Virus record (IMG/VR): IMGVR_UViG_3300045119_000218 | Coordinates: 1 to 49,295 of that record | Source of the DNA: a virus | DNA length: 49,295 bases | Reading direction: 5' to 3' (one strand) | In this document: in pieces, positions 1 through 8,242 of the stretch | How the letters are laid out: each line of letters begins with the position of its first letter | Position numbering within the stretch: position 1 is the stretch's first letter | The notes under the pieces: model-generated | Seen by the model: the letters and a program-made list of their open reading frames with translations, nothing else | What the model was told of the DNA's origin: nothing | The model's database searches: none | Made by a program: the position numbers and the translations under genes

Positions 1-1
1 G

Positions 2-1279
2 CAAACCTACTGCATGGAATTTCCGCCGTCATTTTCGCTGACAGTGGACGGGACAGCGACCACAACAAATTATTCAGGTAATCCCGCGACTCTCACCGGT
101 GGCGCTGTCACTACAACTCTCAGCGGCGACATCCTGATCTCTCTCGCTGGAGGATTTCACAACAACTCTATCTGCGGCCCTCAAGATCCTCGCGGTGCCC
201 TAGGCAATCTGAAATACAAAGGTCTGGGGATGGCAAGGAACAACGACGGCGGCTGCATGGAGTACCAAGTGACGGGAGCTGCGGGATCCTACAGCAACAG
301 TTTCACGAACTGGCAGAACATGGATCAAGGGTTAGTGGTCACTGTCGCATTCAAGGCCAATGCGATGCACATCTCGACGCCGCTGGCGATTCCCGACGGT
401 GCGCTCTCCAACTCCTACAACTACACACTCGGCGCGGCAGGTGCAGCGTCTACAGTGACGTGGTCGGGGACACCTCCTGCGGGACTTTCTCTCAACTCCA
501 GCACCGGCGCGATCACAGGGACGCCTACGGTCAGCAACACTTACTCTTTCAGCGTCTCAGCCAGCGACGGCACTACGACCGACACGCAGACGCTGACGAT
601 GAAGGTCGCGACGTCGGCCAACACGATCACTGTGGTGCAGTCCAAGGCGAACACGGGAAGCCTGAACGGTCCACTCGCTTTCACGAGCAATCCCACTGCA
701 GGCAATACAATCGTTATCTTCGCGTCCAACATTGTCGGCACTTTCTACGACGGTGCGCCTAGTCCCTGCTTCGATACACTCGGCACCGTTTTCAACCGCG
801 TGATCGCGACCGTGATGATCTTCGACTACAACTCGCAGATCTTCATAGGGACCGTACCATCTACCGGCGCTGACTCTGTCAACTGTTCCAGCGGTCAAGG
901 CGGCGCTCAACTCGGCGGAATCATAGAACTCGCGAATGTCCAGAACTTCGGGGATTTTTCTAACGCAACCTTGAACACCACGGGATCTCCGATCTCCTCG
1001 GCATCGCTGACAACACCCGTACCCAATTCCATCGTTCTCTGCATGGGCACTGGCCGCACCTTCGCTACCGCGTTCACGCCACAGTCACCGTTCACCGGCG
1101 TGAGCGGCACGACCAATCTCAACGGATCGTACGACGTCACGACAACCGTCACCGGGTACTCGTGCAGCTACACCATGACGGGCAACAGCGACACGAACTG
1201 GCTCATGCAGTCGATTGCGTTGCGGCCTACGACAGGAGCGGTAGTGCCGCCAGCAACCGGCTACCCAGTGGTCTTTTGA
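2..1279 (+). CDS. Ig-domain adhesin/tail-fibre-like protein, 5' end outside window
   Basis: The frame is open from base 2, so the methionine at base 14 is probably internal and the gene starts to the left of the window. About 425 residues are visible. The middle (about residues 125-205) matches the putative Ig (He_PIG) pattern, with TPPAGLSLNSSTGAITGTP followed by a Tyr/Phe-rich strand and DGTTTDTQTLTM. The segment after it (VVQSKANTG, then AGNTIVIFAS) resembles the protein cut by the right edge of the window, which has VSQSNTNV and SGNIMVIGHS at matching places. No enzyme motif is visible. By position and composition this is a surface-binding fibre or adhesin; that role is inferred. Confidence 0.7.
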   Translation, partial: QTYCMEFPPSFSLTVDGTATTTNYSGNPATLTGGAVTTTLSGDILISLAGGFHNNSICGPQDPRGALGNLKYKGLGMARNNDGGCMEYQVTGAAGSYSNSFTNWQNMDQGLVVTVAFKANAMHISTPLAIPDGALSNSYNYTLGAAGAASTVTWSGTPPAGLSLNSSTGAITGTPTVSNTYSFSVSASDGTTTDTQTLTMKVATSANTITVVQSKANTGSLNGPLAFTSNPTAGNTIVIFASNIVGTFYDGAPSPCFDTLGTVFNRVIATVMIFDYNSQIFIGTVPSTGADSVNCSSGQGGAQLGGIIELANVQNFGDFSNATLNTTGSPISSASLTTPVPNSIVLCMGTGRTFATAFTPQSPFTGVSGTTNLNGSYDVTTTVTGYSCSYTMTGNSDTNWLMQSIALRPTTGAVVPPATGYPVVF

Positions 1280-1302
1280 AAACTATGTAGTTATGGACTA
1301 CC

Positions 1303-1515
1303 ATGCTACCAACGATGAACATGACCGTGACCGCGATCGCGCAGGCAATGCAATGGCTCGTATGGAACGCACCTCTAGTAGTATTGCCGCTGACAGCGGG
1401 ATCGTTTTTCTTTCTCGGTCGGGTCACCAAACGCTGCAAACGTTGCGATAGCATGGATCGGTGGCGGCTGTACTTGAGTCAGGAAGCAGACAAAATAAAG
1501 GGAGAAAAGAAATGA
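1303..1515 (+). CDS. small single-span membrane protein
   Basis: 70 residues. One hydrophobic segment (about residues 8-40, including WLVWNAPLVVLPLTAGSFFFLG) is followed by a basic, Cys-containing tail (RVTKRCKRC) and a charged C-terminus. The stop codon overlaps the next start as ATGA (1512-1515), so the two genes are probably translationally coupled. The start has only a weak ribosome-binding site, and two further ATGs follow within nine codons. Size and topology allow a holin-like role in the lysis end of the late operon, but nothing specific shows this. Confidence 0.55.
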   Translation: MLPTMNMTVTAIAQAMQWLVWNAPLVVLPLTAGSFFFLGRVTKRCKRCDSMDRWRLYLSQEADKIKGEKK

Positions 1516-2126
1516 GACTAAAGAGAATCATCCCGGCCATTCTCATCATGCTGGCGTCGGCGCTGGGGACACTCGCGCAGCACAGCGTCTCGCTCAGTTT
1601 CACCGCGTCGGTCACGGCGGGAGTCACCAGGTACAATTTGTATCGCGCTGTCTGCACTGGCACCGTCACCGGCGGCACATGCAGCGCGGAAGGTCCGTTC
1701 ACAAACATAGGGAACACGACCACGACCAATTTCGTTGACTCGACTGTCGTCGCTGGCGGTCTCTACTCTTACTACGTCACGGCAGTGTGCCCGACCGCGT
1801 GCAATCCCACTGAAAGTGTGGGATCGAATCACGTTGCCGCTGTTGTGCCCAAGGATCCTCCGGCACCGCCCACGGGACTCTCGATCACGACTGTCTCCAG
1901 AAATTCCACTGGTGCCAACACCACGCTCAGTGCCAGCTACACGGCGACACCCAATGTCCGCACCACCTACGCATTCAGATCGGGATCGAGTGTGATCTCG
2001 TCAGGCGCTCAGGTCAACGCGACTGGGACCTACGCTGTGTCCTGGTCGGGAAAGTTGAAACCGGGAACTCCCGTCGTCTTCCAGGTGTGCGACGCTAACA
2101 ACTCGTGCGACAGTAGAACAATTTAA
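1512..2126 (+). CDS. secreted fibronectin type III-like protein
   Basis: 204 residues. I chose the ATG at 1512 because it follows GGAGAAAAGAA and begins a textbook Sec signal peptide (MRLKRIIPAILIMLASALG, then TLAQ). A longer in-frame start at 1461 would bury it. The mature part contains an FN3-like domain (SVSLSFTAS, VTRYNLYRA, GGLYSYYVTAV) similar to the C-terminal domain of the secreted protein at 40807-42249 (VDVAWTAS, VTGYNVYRG, NYCYVVTAF). A second beta-rich segment begins after PPAPPTGLSITTVS. Signal-peptide adhesins are not normal virion components, so the protein may be exported by the infected host. The role is unknown. Confidence 0.7.
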   Translation: MRLKRIIPAILIMLASALGTLAQHSVSLSFTASVTAGVTRYNLYRAVCTGTVTGGTCSAEGPFTNIGNTTTTNFVDSTVVAGGLYSYYVTAVCPTACNPTESVGSNHVAAVVPKDPPAPPTGLSITTVSRNSTGANTTLSASYTATPNVRTTYAFRSGSSVISSGAQVNATGTYAVSWSGKLKPGTPVVFQVCDANNSCDSRTI

Positions 2127-2139
2127 GCGAGGTCCCGTC

Positions 2140-3750
2140 ATGAGAAAGCTGCTACTCCAGCTGTCATTTCTTCTCTTGCTGTGCGCGACGCCAGCACTCG
2201 CGAGCGACGTCTACGTTTCTGACGCCGGTGCTGGCGGCGCTACTGGTGCCGATTGCGCTAACGCTCGCTCCGCAGCGTTCTTCAACAACAGCGCGAACTG
2301 GCCGGGGACTATTGGTCCCGACACCATCGTCCATCTCTGCGGCACGATCGGGACGACAATGTCGATGCAGGGCAGCGGTACCAGCGGACACTTGATCTTC
2401 ATCGTCTACGAGCCGGGAGCAAAGTTGTCTCAAGCGGTGTGTCCTTCCACCGGGTGCTTCAACGGCAATGGGAAAAATTTCTGGACGATGGACGGATTCG
2501 GGACCGGCGACAACTGGACGCTGACATTCACGGCCAACGGCACTATCCAATCCACTGCGAACGGGACCGCGCTCGCGAACCAGAACGCGAACTCTGAACT
2601 CATCAATATCGATAACACGTCCAACGTCACGATCCAGAACATGGCGCTGATAAACGCATACGTACGGACATCGACGACGGATCTCGCGCCGTCGCAACCG
2701 GATCCCACCGCGCTCCACGCACAGGGCGCAAGTAACCTCGTCGTTCACAACTGCCTCGTCCACGACTCGCTCTGGGCAATCTACTTCGGTCTCAGCGCGT
2801 CAAACGTCACCATCGATCACTGCAATATCTACAATTCCGATCACGACATCGTGCCTGCTGTCGTCAATCAGACGCTGAACCTGGTCCTGATCCACCACAA
2901 CCGGATGCACGACTGGTCGAACTGGGATAGCGCACTACCGTCACCCAATAAATATCATCACGACGGCATCCACCTGTTCCAGACCAGTGGCGGCACCTAC
3001 TCCAATGTATACATATACGATAACTACTTCTATGGTGATTCCGGTGCCAACACCACGGCGCATATCTTCAACGAGGGATCGACAGCCGGCACTTCTATCT
3101 GGGTGTTCAATAATATCTTCACCAATATCGCGAGCAGGAGCTGGAGCAATGGGTCACTGTGCTTGACCATCGGCGACCTGGGATCGGCGCACGCGTACAA
3201 CAACACGGTCGTCACGGTCAGCGGTCAGGCGGCATCGCTCGCGAAGATGCAAGGCACCAATGATGACTGGCGCAACAACGTCACTATCTTGAACAATCCT
3301 GGCGGCGGCGGCCCCAGCGTCAATCAGTTCGGCAACACCGCGCCGACATTCGTCACCGGCGGCCTCGACTACAATTTCTACGGGATCAGTCCCACTACCG
3401 GACAGTATTTCGTCAAGACCTGCGGCAGTTCCTGTGCCTTCGTTAATTTCGCAACATGGAAAGGTCTCTTCGCCGTCGGCAGCAATCAGGAGGCGAACTC
3501 GGTCACAGATATCCCCGGGAATTTCGCTATCGATCCCGTCACTGGCGTCCCCGGCACCGGGTCAACGCTGTTGAATCGCGGCGCTAATCTCACAGCTCTG
3601 TGCTCGGGCAATCTCGCGTCGCTCTGCCAGGACATCAACGGTGCGGCGCGGCCTTCATCGGGAGCCTGGACTCCCGGTGCAGTTCAGTCCGGTGCGCCGC
3701 CTCCGCCGACGGTAGCACCACCGACAGGACTGACGACAACACCTCACTAA
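2140..3750 (+). CDS. secreted right-handed beta-helix protein (pectate-lyase-like fold)
   Basis: 536 residues with a Sec signal peptide (MRKLLLQLSFLLLLCATPALA). Residues about 150-390 show the short Val/Ile/Asn-rich coils of a parallel beta-helix: SNVTIQNMALINAY, SNLVVHNCLVHDS, SNVTIDHCNIYNS, LVLIHHNRMHDW, SNVYIYDNYFY, IWVFNNIF. Such folds occur in polysaccharide lyases and tail-spike depolymerases. No catalytic set can be assigned by eye. The C-terminus is Pro/Thr-rich (PPPPTVAPPTGLTTTPH). It starts 13 bases after the FN3 gene. Possible roles are degradation of capsule or plant/soil polysaccharide, or adhesion. The fold call is fairly secure; the substrate is unknown. Confidence 0.75.
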   Translation: MRKLLLQLSFLLLLCATPALASDVYVSDAGAGGATGADCANARSAAFFNNSANWPGTIGPDTIVHLCGTIGTTMSMQGSGTSGHLIFIVYEPGAKLSQAVCPSTGCFNGNGKNFWTMDGFGTGDNWTLTFTANGTIQSTANGTALANQNANSELINIDNTSNVTIQNMALINAYVRTSTTDLAPSQPDPTALHAQGASNLVVHNCLVHDSLWAIYFGLSASNVTIDHCNIYNSDHDIVPAVVNQTLNLVLIHHNRMHDWSNWDSALPSPNKYHHDGIHLFQTSGGTYSNVYIYDNYFYGDSGANTTAHIFNEGSTAGTSIWVFNNIFTNIASRSWSNGSLCLTIGDLGSAHAYNNTVVTVSGQAASLAKMQGTNDDWRNNVTILNNPGGGGPSVNQFGNTAPTFVTGGLDYNFYGISPTTGQYFVKTCGSSCAFVNFATWKGLFAVGSNQEANSVTDIPGNFAIDPVTGVPGTGSTLLNRGANLTALCSGNLASLCQDINGAARPSSGAWTPGAVQSGAPPPPTVAPPTGLTTTPH

Positions 3751-3760
3751 GGGAGACAGC

Positions 3761-4297
3761 ATGGACGCCAACTCTGAAGCGCGGTTACTAGAGGTGAACA
3801 GTGTACTCGCGGGTAAGATCAGGACACTCGCGACGATGCTCGCGCAGGAAGGTATCGAGATCCGCGTCACGCAGGGATTCAGGACGTGGGCGCAGCAGCA
3901 CGCTCTCTACCTCCAGGGCCGCGCCGAGATCTCCGACGTCAATGCGTGTCGCGCTAACTGTGGGATGCCGCCGCTCTCCCAAGGCCAGAACTACCGCGTG
4001 ACCAAGGCCGACGCCGGATACTCGTGGCACAACTACGGTCTCGCCGTCGATGTCGCGCCGTTCAAAAATAACCGCCCGGTGTGGGACGATAAGGATCCAT
4101 CGTGGGACCGCATCGTCATGGTCGGCGAGAGCCTAGGTCTGAGATCGGGACTGGCGTGGGACGACAAGCCTCACTTTGAACTCACAGGGAAATTCGGCGA
4201 GAAACCTCCCGACGACGTCGTCGCGACCTACAAACAAGCGAACGAGCACGGCTCGGGATCGCAGGCCGTGTGGGAGGTTGCAGGGATCGATGCTTGA
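3761..4297 (+). CDS. endolysin, M15-family L-alanyl-D-glutamate peptidase
   Basis: 178 residues. It should cleave the peptide stem of peptidoglycan at lysis. The VanY/M15C pattern is clear: TQGFRTWAQQHALYLQGR near residue 36, the zinc-binding SWHNYGLAVDVAPF (His and Asp ligands) near residue 88, and DDKPHFEL with the final His ligand near residue 136. This is the arrangement of the T5-type endolysin. There is no signal peptide, so a holin or comparable membrane lesion is needed. The start follows GGGAGACAGC. The lipoprotein and a small protein follow at once, forming a lysis cassette. Confidence 0.9.
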   Translation: MDANSEARLLEVNSVLAGKIRTLATMLAQEGIEIRVTQGFRTWAQQHALYLQGRAEISDVNACRANCGMPPLSQGQNYRVTKADAGYSWHNYGLAVDVAPFKNNRPVWDDKDPSWDRIVMVGESLGLRSGLAWDDKPHFELTGKFGEKPPDDVVATYKQANEHGSGSQAVWEVAGIDA

Positions 4298-4331
4298 GGT
4301 GTATGATCTGGCGCACTAGGAGACGATACCA

Positions 4332-4718
4332 ATGAAGAAACTTTCCATCGCAGTCCTCGCATTGGCCCTGATATTTTCTCTCGACGCGTGCGGTCCCAAA
4401 CACGTCAACCATCCCGGTGCCGCGAACACTTTCGATTCCGATAGTTACGACGCGCTGCTGGTGACGGACCAGGTTATCAAGACCACGAAGGATGAACTCG
4501 CCGCTGGAAAGTTCCCCGGCACTCTCGCGGATAAAGTGAGGACGGTGCTGAACGATCTGATTCGCGGCTACAACGTTGCGGACAATGCGTACAAGGAATA
4601 TCACGCGGCGGCACTCGCCGGGACCGCGACCACAGAGCAATCCAATGCCGTCACAAATTCACTGGCACAGATGAAGACTGAGACAGCGGCGCTCGCCGCA
4701 GTAAAGGCAGGGCAATAG
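4332..4718 (+). CDS. small lipoprotein in the lysis cassette
   Basis: 128 residues with a lipoprotein signal: MKKLSIAVLALALIFS, then lipobox LDAC with Cys at residue 20. The mature part is helical and charged (KTTKDELAAGKF, ALAAVKAGQ). It lies directly after the endolysin, preceded by AGGAG nine bases before ATG. That position suits an outer-membrane spanin subunit, but no inner-membrane partner is obvious and the protein is longer than most o-spanins. It may instead be a lipoprotein that blocks receptors or superinfection. Confidence 0.7.
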   Translation: MKKLSIAVLALALIFSLDACGPKHVNHPGAANTFDSDSYDALLVTDQVIKTTKDELAAGKFPGTLADKVRTVLNDLIRGYNVADNAYKEYHAAALAGTATTEQSNAVTNSLAQMKTETAALAAVKAGQ

Positions 4719-4722
4719 AACC

Positions 4723-4962
4723 ATGTCAACGACACCTCCAGTACCGTCACCGTCACCGGCACCGCCGTCGAAACTCCAGAACATTCTCTCCATCATCAAC
4801 TTGGCGCTGCAGGGATTGTCAGCGGTGCCGCAGCTCGCACTGCCCATCGCTATCGAGCAAGCATTCCAGGCGATCCTGACCAAGGCGCTGGCGGCCTACC
4901 AGCAGGAGACGGGACAGCCTATCGATCTGAACAAGATCCCGCAGGAAGATCTCGTTCCTTAA
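4723..4962 (+). CDS. small protein of unknown function, end of late operon
   Basis: 79 residues. A Pro/Ser-rich N-terminus (STTPPVPSPSPAPP) is followed by an amphipathic to hydrophobic helical stretch (NIINLALQ-like region, VPQLALPIAIEQAFQAIL). I do not recognise a family. It starts four bases after the lipoprotein stop. Its TAA overlaps the stop codon of the converging early gene at 4959-4961, so this is the meeting point of the two transcription blocks. A membrane-active lysis role is possible from position only. Confidence 0.6.
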   Translation: MSTTPPVPSPSPAPPSKLQNILSIINLALQGLSAVPQLALPIAIEQAFQAILTKALAAYQQETGQPIDLNKIPQEDLVP

Positions 4963-5156
4963 CGTTTGCGGTTTGCATTGCGCTGCTTGCGATCTTCCCA
5001 GCACCGCTGGCATCGGCTGCCGCGATACAGTGGACGCCCTGGTCCACGCTTCCCACAATACCTCTGACTCCCTGTCGTGCGGCAACCACAGCGCAGGCAG
5101 CGTCCACCCAGGCGGCATCCTTCGCGACGGTGTGCGCGGCTAGGTCTCAGCGTCAT
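4959..5156 (-). CDS. small cysteine-rich zinc-ribbon-like protein
   Basis: 65 residues, start chosen at 5156 because its ATG overlaps the dUTPase stop as ATGA. Cysteines come in a CLRCGC group, a single YC and a CQRC pair near the C-terminus, in a very Arg-rich background (NRKR at the end). The pattern suggests one structural zinc and nucleic-acid contact. There is no HNH or other catalytic signature. It is the last gene of the leftward early block, with its stop overlapping that of the late operon. Confidence 0.6.
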   Translation of the reverse strand: MTLRPSRAHRREGCRLGGRCLRCGCRTTGSQRYCGKRGPGRPLYRGSRCQRCWEDRKQRNANRKR

Positions 5157-5632
5157 GGTTTGGGATCTATCGCAGTTGTGATGTAACCGCCCGTCGATCC
5201 TACCTCTGACGCGCCGCGATGGCTCACGGGCAGATTCTTGCCACGCTTTATAAACTCCCACTTCAGATCCACACTCCGCATCGGGATCACTTGGAACAGC
5301 CGCTCTCCCTTGTGCGCGATCATGACGTCAGTACCTACGTTGTGTGTCAGCGCCATGACCTCGCCGCGATATCCAGGATCGATGACGCCGATATTTATGA
5401 TGAGACCGCGTTTGTAGAACGTCGAAGCGCGGCCTACGACCAGCGCCCACACATCATCTGGCAGCGCGATAGCGACATTGGTGGGGAGTGCCGCGAACGC
5501 GCCGGACTCGATGACCACGTCGCGGGATATTGTCATGTCGAATCCGGCATCATTCGCGTGGGGGCGCTCGGGGGCAAAGTGAGGTTCGTCGTCTCGGAGG
5601 CAGGTCCACTTCGGTGTCAATAGTTCCGTCAC
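5153..5632 (-). CDS. dut: dUTPase (dUTP nucleotidohydrolase)
   Basis: 159 residues. It hydrolyses dUTP to dUMP and pyrophosphate, keeping uracil out of phage DNA and supplying dTMP precursor. All five trimeric dUTPase motifs can be read in order: DAGFDM (motif 1), GRASTFYKRGL (motif 2), GVIDPGYRGEV (motif 3, catalytic Asp), GERLFQVIP (motif 4), and RGASEVGSTG near the C-terminus (motif 5). The start is GTG, with GGAGG six bases upstream. Together with the UDG-like domain on the phage DNA polymerase it points to active control of uracil in DNA. Confidence 0.93.
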   Translation of the reverse strand: MTELLTPKWTCLRDDEPHFAPERPHANDAGFDMTISRDVVIESGAFAALPTNVAIALPDDVWALVVGRASTFYKRGLIINIGVIDPGYRGEVMALTHNVGTDVMIAHKGERLFQVIPMRSVDLKWEFIKRGKNLPVSHRGASEVGSTGGYITTAIDPKP

Positions 5633-5719
5633 TGACTACCTCCAAATAAATTTTGCGCCGGTTTTCCGCTCCCATCCGGCGCTACGTGGGTCACTGACGA
5701 GTAGAGTGAGACCCGTGCG

Positions 5720-5731
5720 GGTATACACACG
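5720..5731. promoter_or_regulatory. GTATAC-type operator-like element upstream of dut
   Basis: GGTATACACACG lies in the 104-base gap between dut and the upstream basic-protein gene. It closely matches GGTATACTCACAC at 20283 and the GTATAC palindrome at the 18.83 kb promoter. No clear -35/-10 pair accompanies this copy. It is listed as a putative regulator-binding site. Confidence 0.35.
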
Positions 5732-5736
5732 TCGAG

Positions 5737-6201
5737 TTACCGGCGCGATTTCTTGGCCTTGGCAGCGGCAATGTTCTTGACGCCAGCTTTCTTTTCTTTC
5801 CGCGCTACCTGTGCCTTGGCGACATCGGTCACGAGGACATACTCGTAGCTCGATTCCACGGTGCATTCCACGATGGTCTCCGCCGGGACCTGCGCCTCCA
5901 GCAACTTCTCTTTACTGATGGTGCTGTTGTGACTGGCGATGGCGCTGACCTTGAGACCGTTCACGAGAACGTGGATCGGCGCTCCCTCTTTCGCGTTCAG
6001 CCCTGCCTTGGCCAGCTCCACGAGAATCTCCTGCGCGATCTCCCTACGCTCGGCGTCGAACTTTTTCGCCAGCGCCTGCGCCTCGTTGTAATCCTTGGAC
6101 AGCTTCAGGATCTTGTTGCTGATCCCGGCGTCCTTGTAGCTGGGGATGATCCCAAGTTCGGTCTTCGCCGCTACGGTTGCTGCGTGTGCATTGGTTGCCA
6201 T
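5737..6201 (-). CDS. basic-tailed protein of unknown function, first gene after promoter P1
   Basis: 154 residues, not recognised. The N-terminal half is helical and charged (KILKLSKDYNEAQALAKKF, AERREIAQEILVEL). The middle is beta-rich with ETIVECTVESSYEYVLV. The C-terminus is strongly basic (ARKEKKAGVKN, AAKAKKSRR), which suggests nucleic-acid binding. It has its own near-consensus sigma70 promoter and a CTCGGAGG ribosome-binding site, so it should be made in quantity early. It may be a DNA-binding or anti-host factor; this is inference. Confidence 0.75.
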   Translation of the reverse strand: MATNAHAATVAAKTELGIIPSYKDAGISNKILKLSKDYNEAQALAKKFDAERREIAQEILVELAKAGLNAKEGAPIHVLVNGLKVSAIASHNSTISKEKLLEAQVPAETIVECTVESSYEYVLVTDVAKAQVARKEKKAGVKNIAAAKAKKSRR

Positions 6202-6243
6202 GATGACTGTCGCCTCCGAGTAGATTTTACTACGACTTTGGGG

Positions 6244-6272
6244 AGTATACGGGAGAATTTCCTAAATGTCAA
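6244..6272 (-). promoter_or_regulatory. near-consensus sigma70 promoter P1
   Basis: Reading the - strand: TTGACA (6272-6267), 17-base spacer, TATACT (6249-6244). The predicted transcript starts about 35 bases before the ATG at 6201. A 24-base block covering the -35 and spacer (6252-6275) is identical to the one at promoter P2 (13684-13707). The -10 sits in AGTATACGG, part of the GTATAC element seen at other early promoters. Confidence 0.85.
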
Positions 6273-6537
6273 TACTCTTGGTGTCTCCGCTCTCATGTCC
6301 CACGCCAGCGTTCTTTCCCTGCGCTCGACGTAGGCTAAAGACTGTGCCAGCTCCGAAGTTGTAAGACGCACGGCTAACGACCTCCATGATTGAGATTGTC
6401 TTATCCATTCCACGATACTCTTTCACCGTCAGATCAGGTTCCGGTGCCGCTACCGATCTCTGCATCCTGACCACTTGGTCGCGCACCTTCATCATCAGTG
6501 CCACTTCCTGTGCCGATAGTTTCCGTTTACTTTTCAA
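6262..6537 (-). CDS. small charged protein following the polymerase gene
   Basis: 91 residues, not recognised. It begins with TTG at 6537, preceded by a G-rich ribosome-binding site, and overlaps the polymerase stop by a few bases, so it is probably coupled to it. The N-terminal half is helical (KLSAQEVALMMKVRDQVV, RMQRSV). Its last codons run into the -35 region of promoter P1. Confidence 0.5.
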   Translation of the reverse strand: MKSKRKLSAQEVALMMKVRDQVVRMQRSVAAPEPDLTVKEYRGMDKTISIMEVVSRASYNFGAGTVFSLRRAQGKNAGVGHESGDTKSIDI

Positions 6538-8242
6538 GATCCCCCCAACTAGATCCCGTCGCGTGATTCACTTCCAGCGGCACCTTCAACTGTGCTGCGA
6601 ATTTCATCAGGTCGCCGATGTCATTCTTGAGCGAGTACCTGTCGGGATCGAATATCCCTTCCACTCCCTCAAACAATAACTCATCGTGTACCTGAATCAG
6701 TGGTTCTACTCTCGCGTCGGTCGTGCGCCACCAGTCCAGCAAATAATCCCAGATCAGTTTCATGCCGCGCTTAATGATCCCCTGCGCCATGCCTTGAATC
6801 TTGTGATTCACCGCCTGTCTTGCCGCTTCCTCCCTGAACCTGGGGATCTCGCTATAGATGTTGGGAAGATATCGGATCCGGCCCCAGTGGTCGCGTACGA
6901 ATCCGTAGCGCCTCGTCTCGCTCGCCGCCCTATCCATGTACCTTTTCACGTCGGGATAGATATCGAACCATGCCGCGATCAACTCATCGCACTCGGCCTC
7001 ACTCTTGGGTTCGGCCCCCAGCTCTCCAGCAAGATCGAACTGCTCTGAGAGACCTTTTCCCGTAATTCCATTGATGATGCCGAAACCAACTCTCTTGGCA
7101 GGGAGTCTATGCTTCGTCTTATCAAGCTGAACAATTGGCACTCCGAACATTCTACTCGCTGTCTGATCGTGAATGTCCTGCCCAGTACGGAAGATGTCCA
7201 ACATAGTCGGATCTTCGCTCTCGTGGGCCATGCAGCGCATCTCAACTCCGCTGTAATCCCAAGTCGCGAGCACACACCCTGGCGGCGCGATAAACCCTCG
7301 GCGAATTTCTCTCCCAAAAATTGAGTGAGCGGGGATAGCGAGTATATTTGGATCGGAAGCTGCGAGCCTCCCGGTAGGGACTCGGGTAACCCGGAAGTTA
7401 GCACGAATGCGTCCATCGGCGGACGCCAGTCGCGGAATAGAATCGCAGTAAGTGCCCTTGAGTTTAGCCACTTCCCGGTGATGCAGGAGCAGGGGGATGA
7501 CGGGGTGTCGCGTACGCAGAACCTGGAGTGCTTTCTCATCGGTCGCCATCCTTTTCCTGGACTTGGTCATGCGCTTGGTGCTGAGGCCGAACCCGGCGAC
7601 ATTACCATAGAGTGATGTCTCCGCGTTGTATAACATCTCCGCTACCTGGTCGCCGCTCGCGAGGTTCAGATCCGGCAGCCCACTCATCTCGCGGACTTGC
7701 GCTTCAACCCGCTCCATCTCGTATGCCAGAAACTTTCCGAACTCGACGAAGTGTTCGCGATCCACCAGGAGACCGTTGCTCTGCATACGCTCAAACATCG
7801 GAAGCGCACCCAGATCGATCTCCTCAGTTTGATCGAGGCCCATGTCGTGATGATTGCGAGCGAGAGCACGATCCACACGGCAAGTAGCGTCAGCGTCACG
7901 CGCAGCATATCTCACCGCCTTTTTCAACGGGATGTCGTCTAAAGTTGTTTCTGGTAAGTCCCCGCAAGCGTCAACGATGATCGCGGTCTCCGCCGGGAGA
8001 TCTTCGCAGACCTTTTTCCAGCGCGTGGCGTAGTCGGTTTCGCTTTCTTCGCCTTCTTTGCTTTTGCTCGTGAGAATGTTGCTGATTCTTCTACCCAGTG
8101 TTTGTCGAGCCATGCCAGCACTCCCTTCAGGTAAGTCTCGCACTTCTTCCTGCGTGCTGCGGAGATCACGTCGTCGTAGCTGTCCATGACCATTGACGCG
8201 TGGCGACGGGCGAGCGGCTTGAGACCTTGCGGCTCGATGCAC
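6527..8242 (-). CDS. DNA polymerase family A, C-terminal part (exo III motif and polymerase domain; -1 frame)
   Basis: This frame carries the polymerase domain and is read from about 8070 leftwards. It completes the protein begun at 9075. Residue numbers count from 8242. The third proofreading motif YAARD is at 112-116. Motif A WDYSGVEMR has D329 and E334. Motif B is R379, K383, F387, then N391. Motif C VHDE is H519-E521. TGRLAASDPN (about 290) is also typical of family A. The frame has no convincing ribosome-binding site of its own (GTG at 8242). Product size when fused is about 850 residues. The residue equivalent to E. coli Tyr766 is Asn, which is unusual. Confidence 0.9.
   Translation of the reverse strand: MHRAARSQAARPSPRVNGHGQLRRRDLRSTQEEVRDLPEGSAGMARQTLGRRISNILTSKSKEGEESETDYATRWKKVCEDLPAETAIIVDACGDLPETTLDDIPLKKAVRYAARDADATCRVDRALARNHHDMGLDQTEEIDLGALPMFERMQSNGLLVDREHFVEFGKFLAYEMERVEAQVREMSGLPDLNLASGDQVAEMLYNAETSLYGNVAGFGLSTKRMTKSRKRMATDEKALQVLRTRHPVIPLLLHHREVAKLKGTYCDSIPRLASADGRIRANFRVTRVPTGRLAASDPNILAIPAHSIFGREIRRGFIAPPGCVLATWDYSGVEMRCMAHESEDPTMLDIFRTGQDIHDQTASRMFGVPIVQLDKTKHRLPAKRVGFGIINGITGKGLSEQFDLAGELGAEPKSEAECDELIAAWFDIYPDVKRYMDRAASETRRYGFVRDHWGRIRYLPNIYSEIPRFREEAARQAVNHKIQGMAQGIIKRGMKLIWDYLLDWWRTTDARVEPLIQVHDELLFEGVEGIFDPDRYSLKNDIGDLMKFAAQLKVPLEVNHATGSSWGDLEK

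Noticed and set aside
1303-1515. Holin call for one of the small membrane proteins
   Set aside because: At least seven small membrane proteins exist (1303, 11684, 15594, 15974, 21973, 25945, 33170); none has a feature that singles it out.
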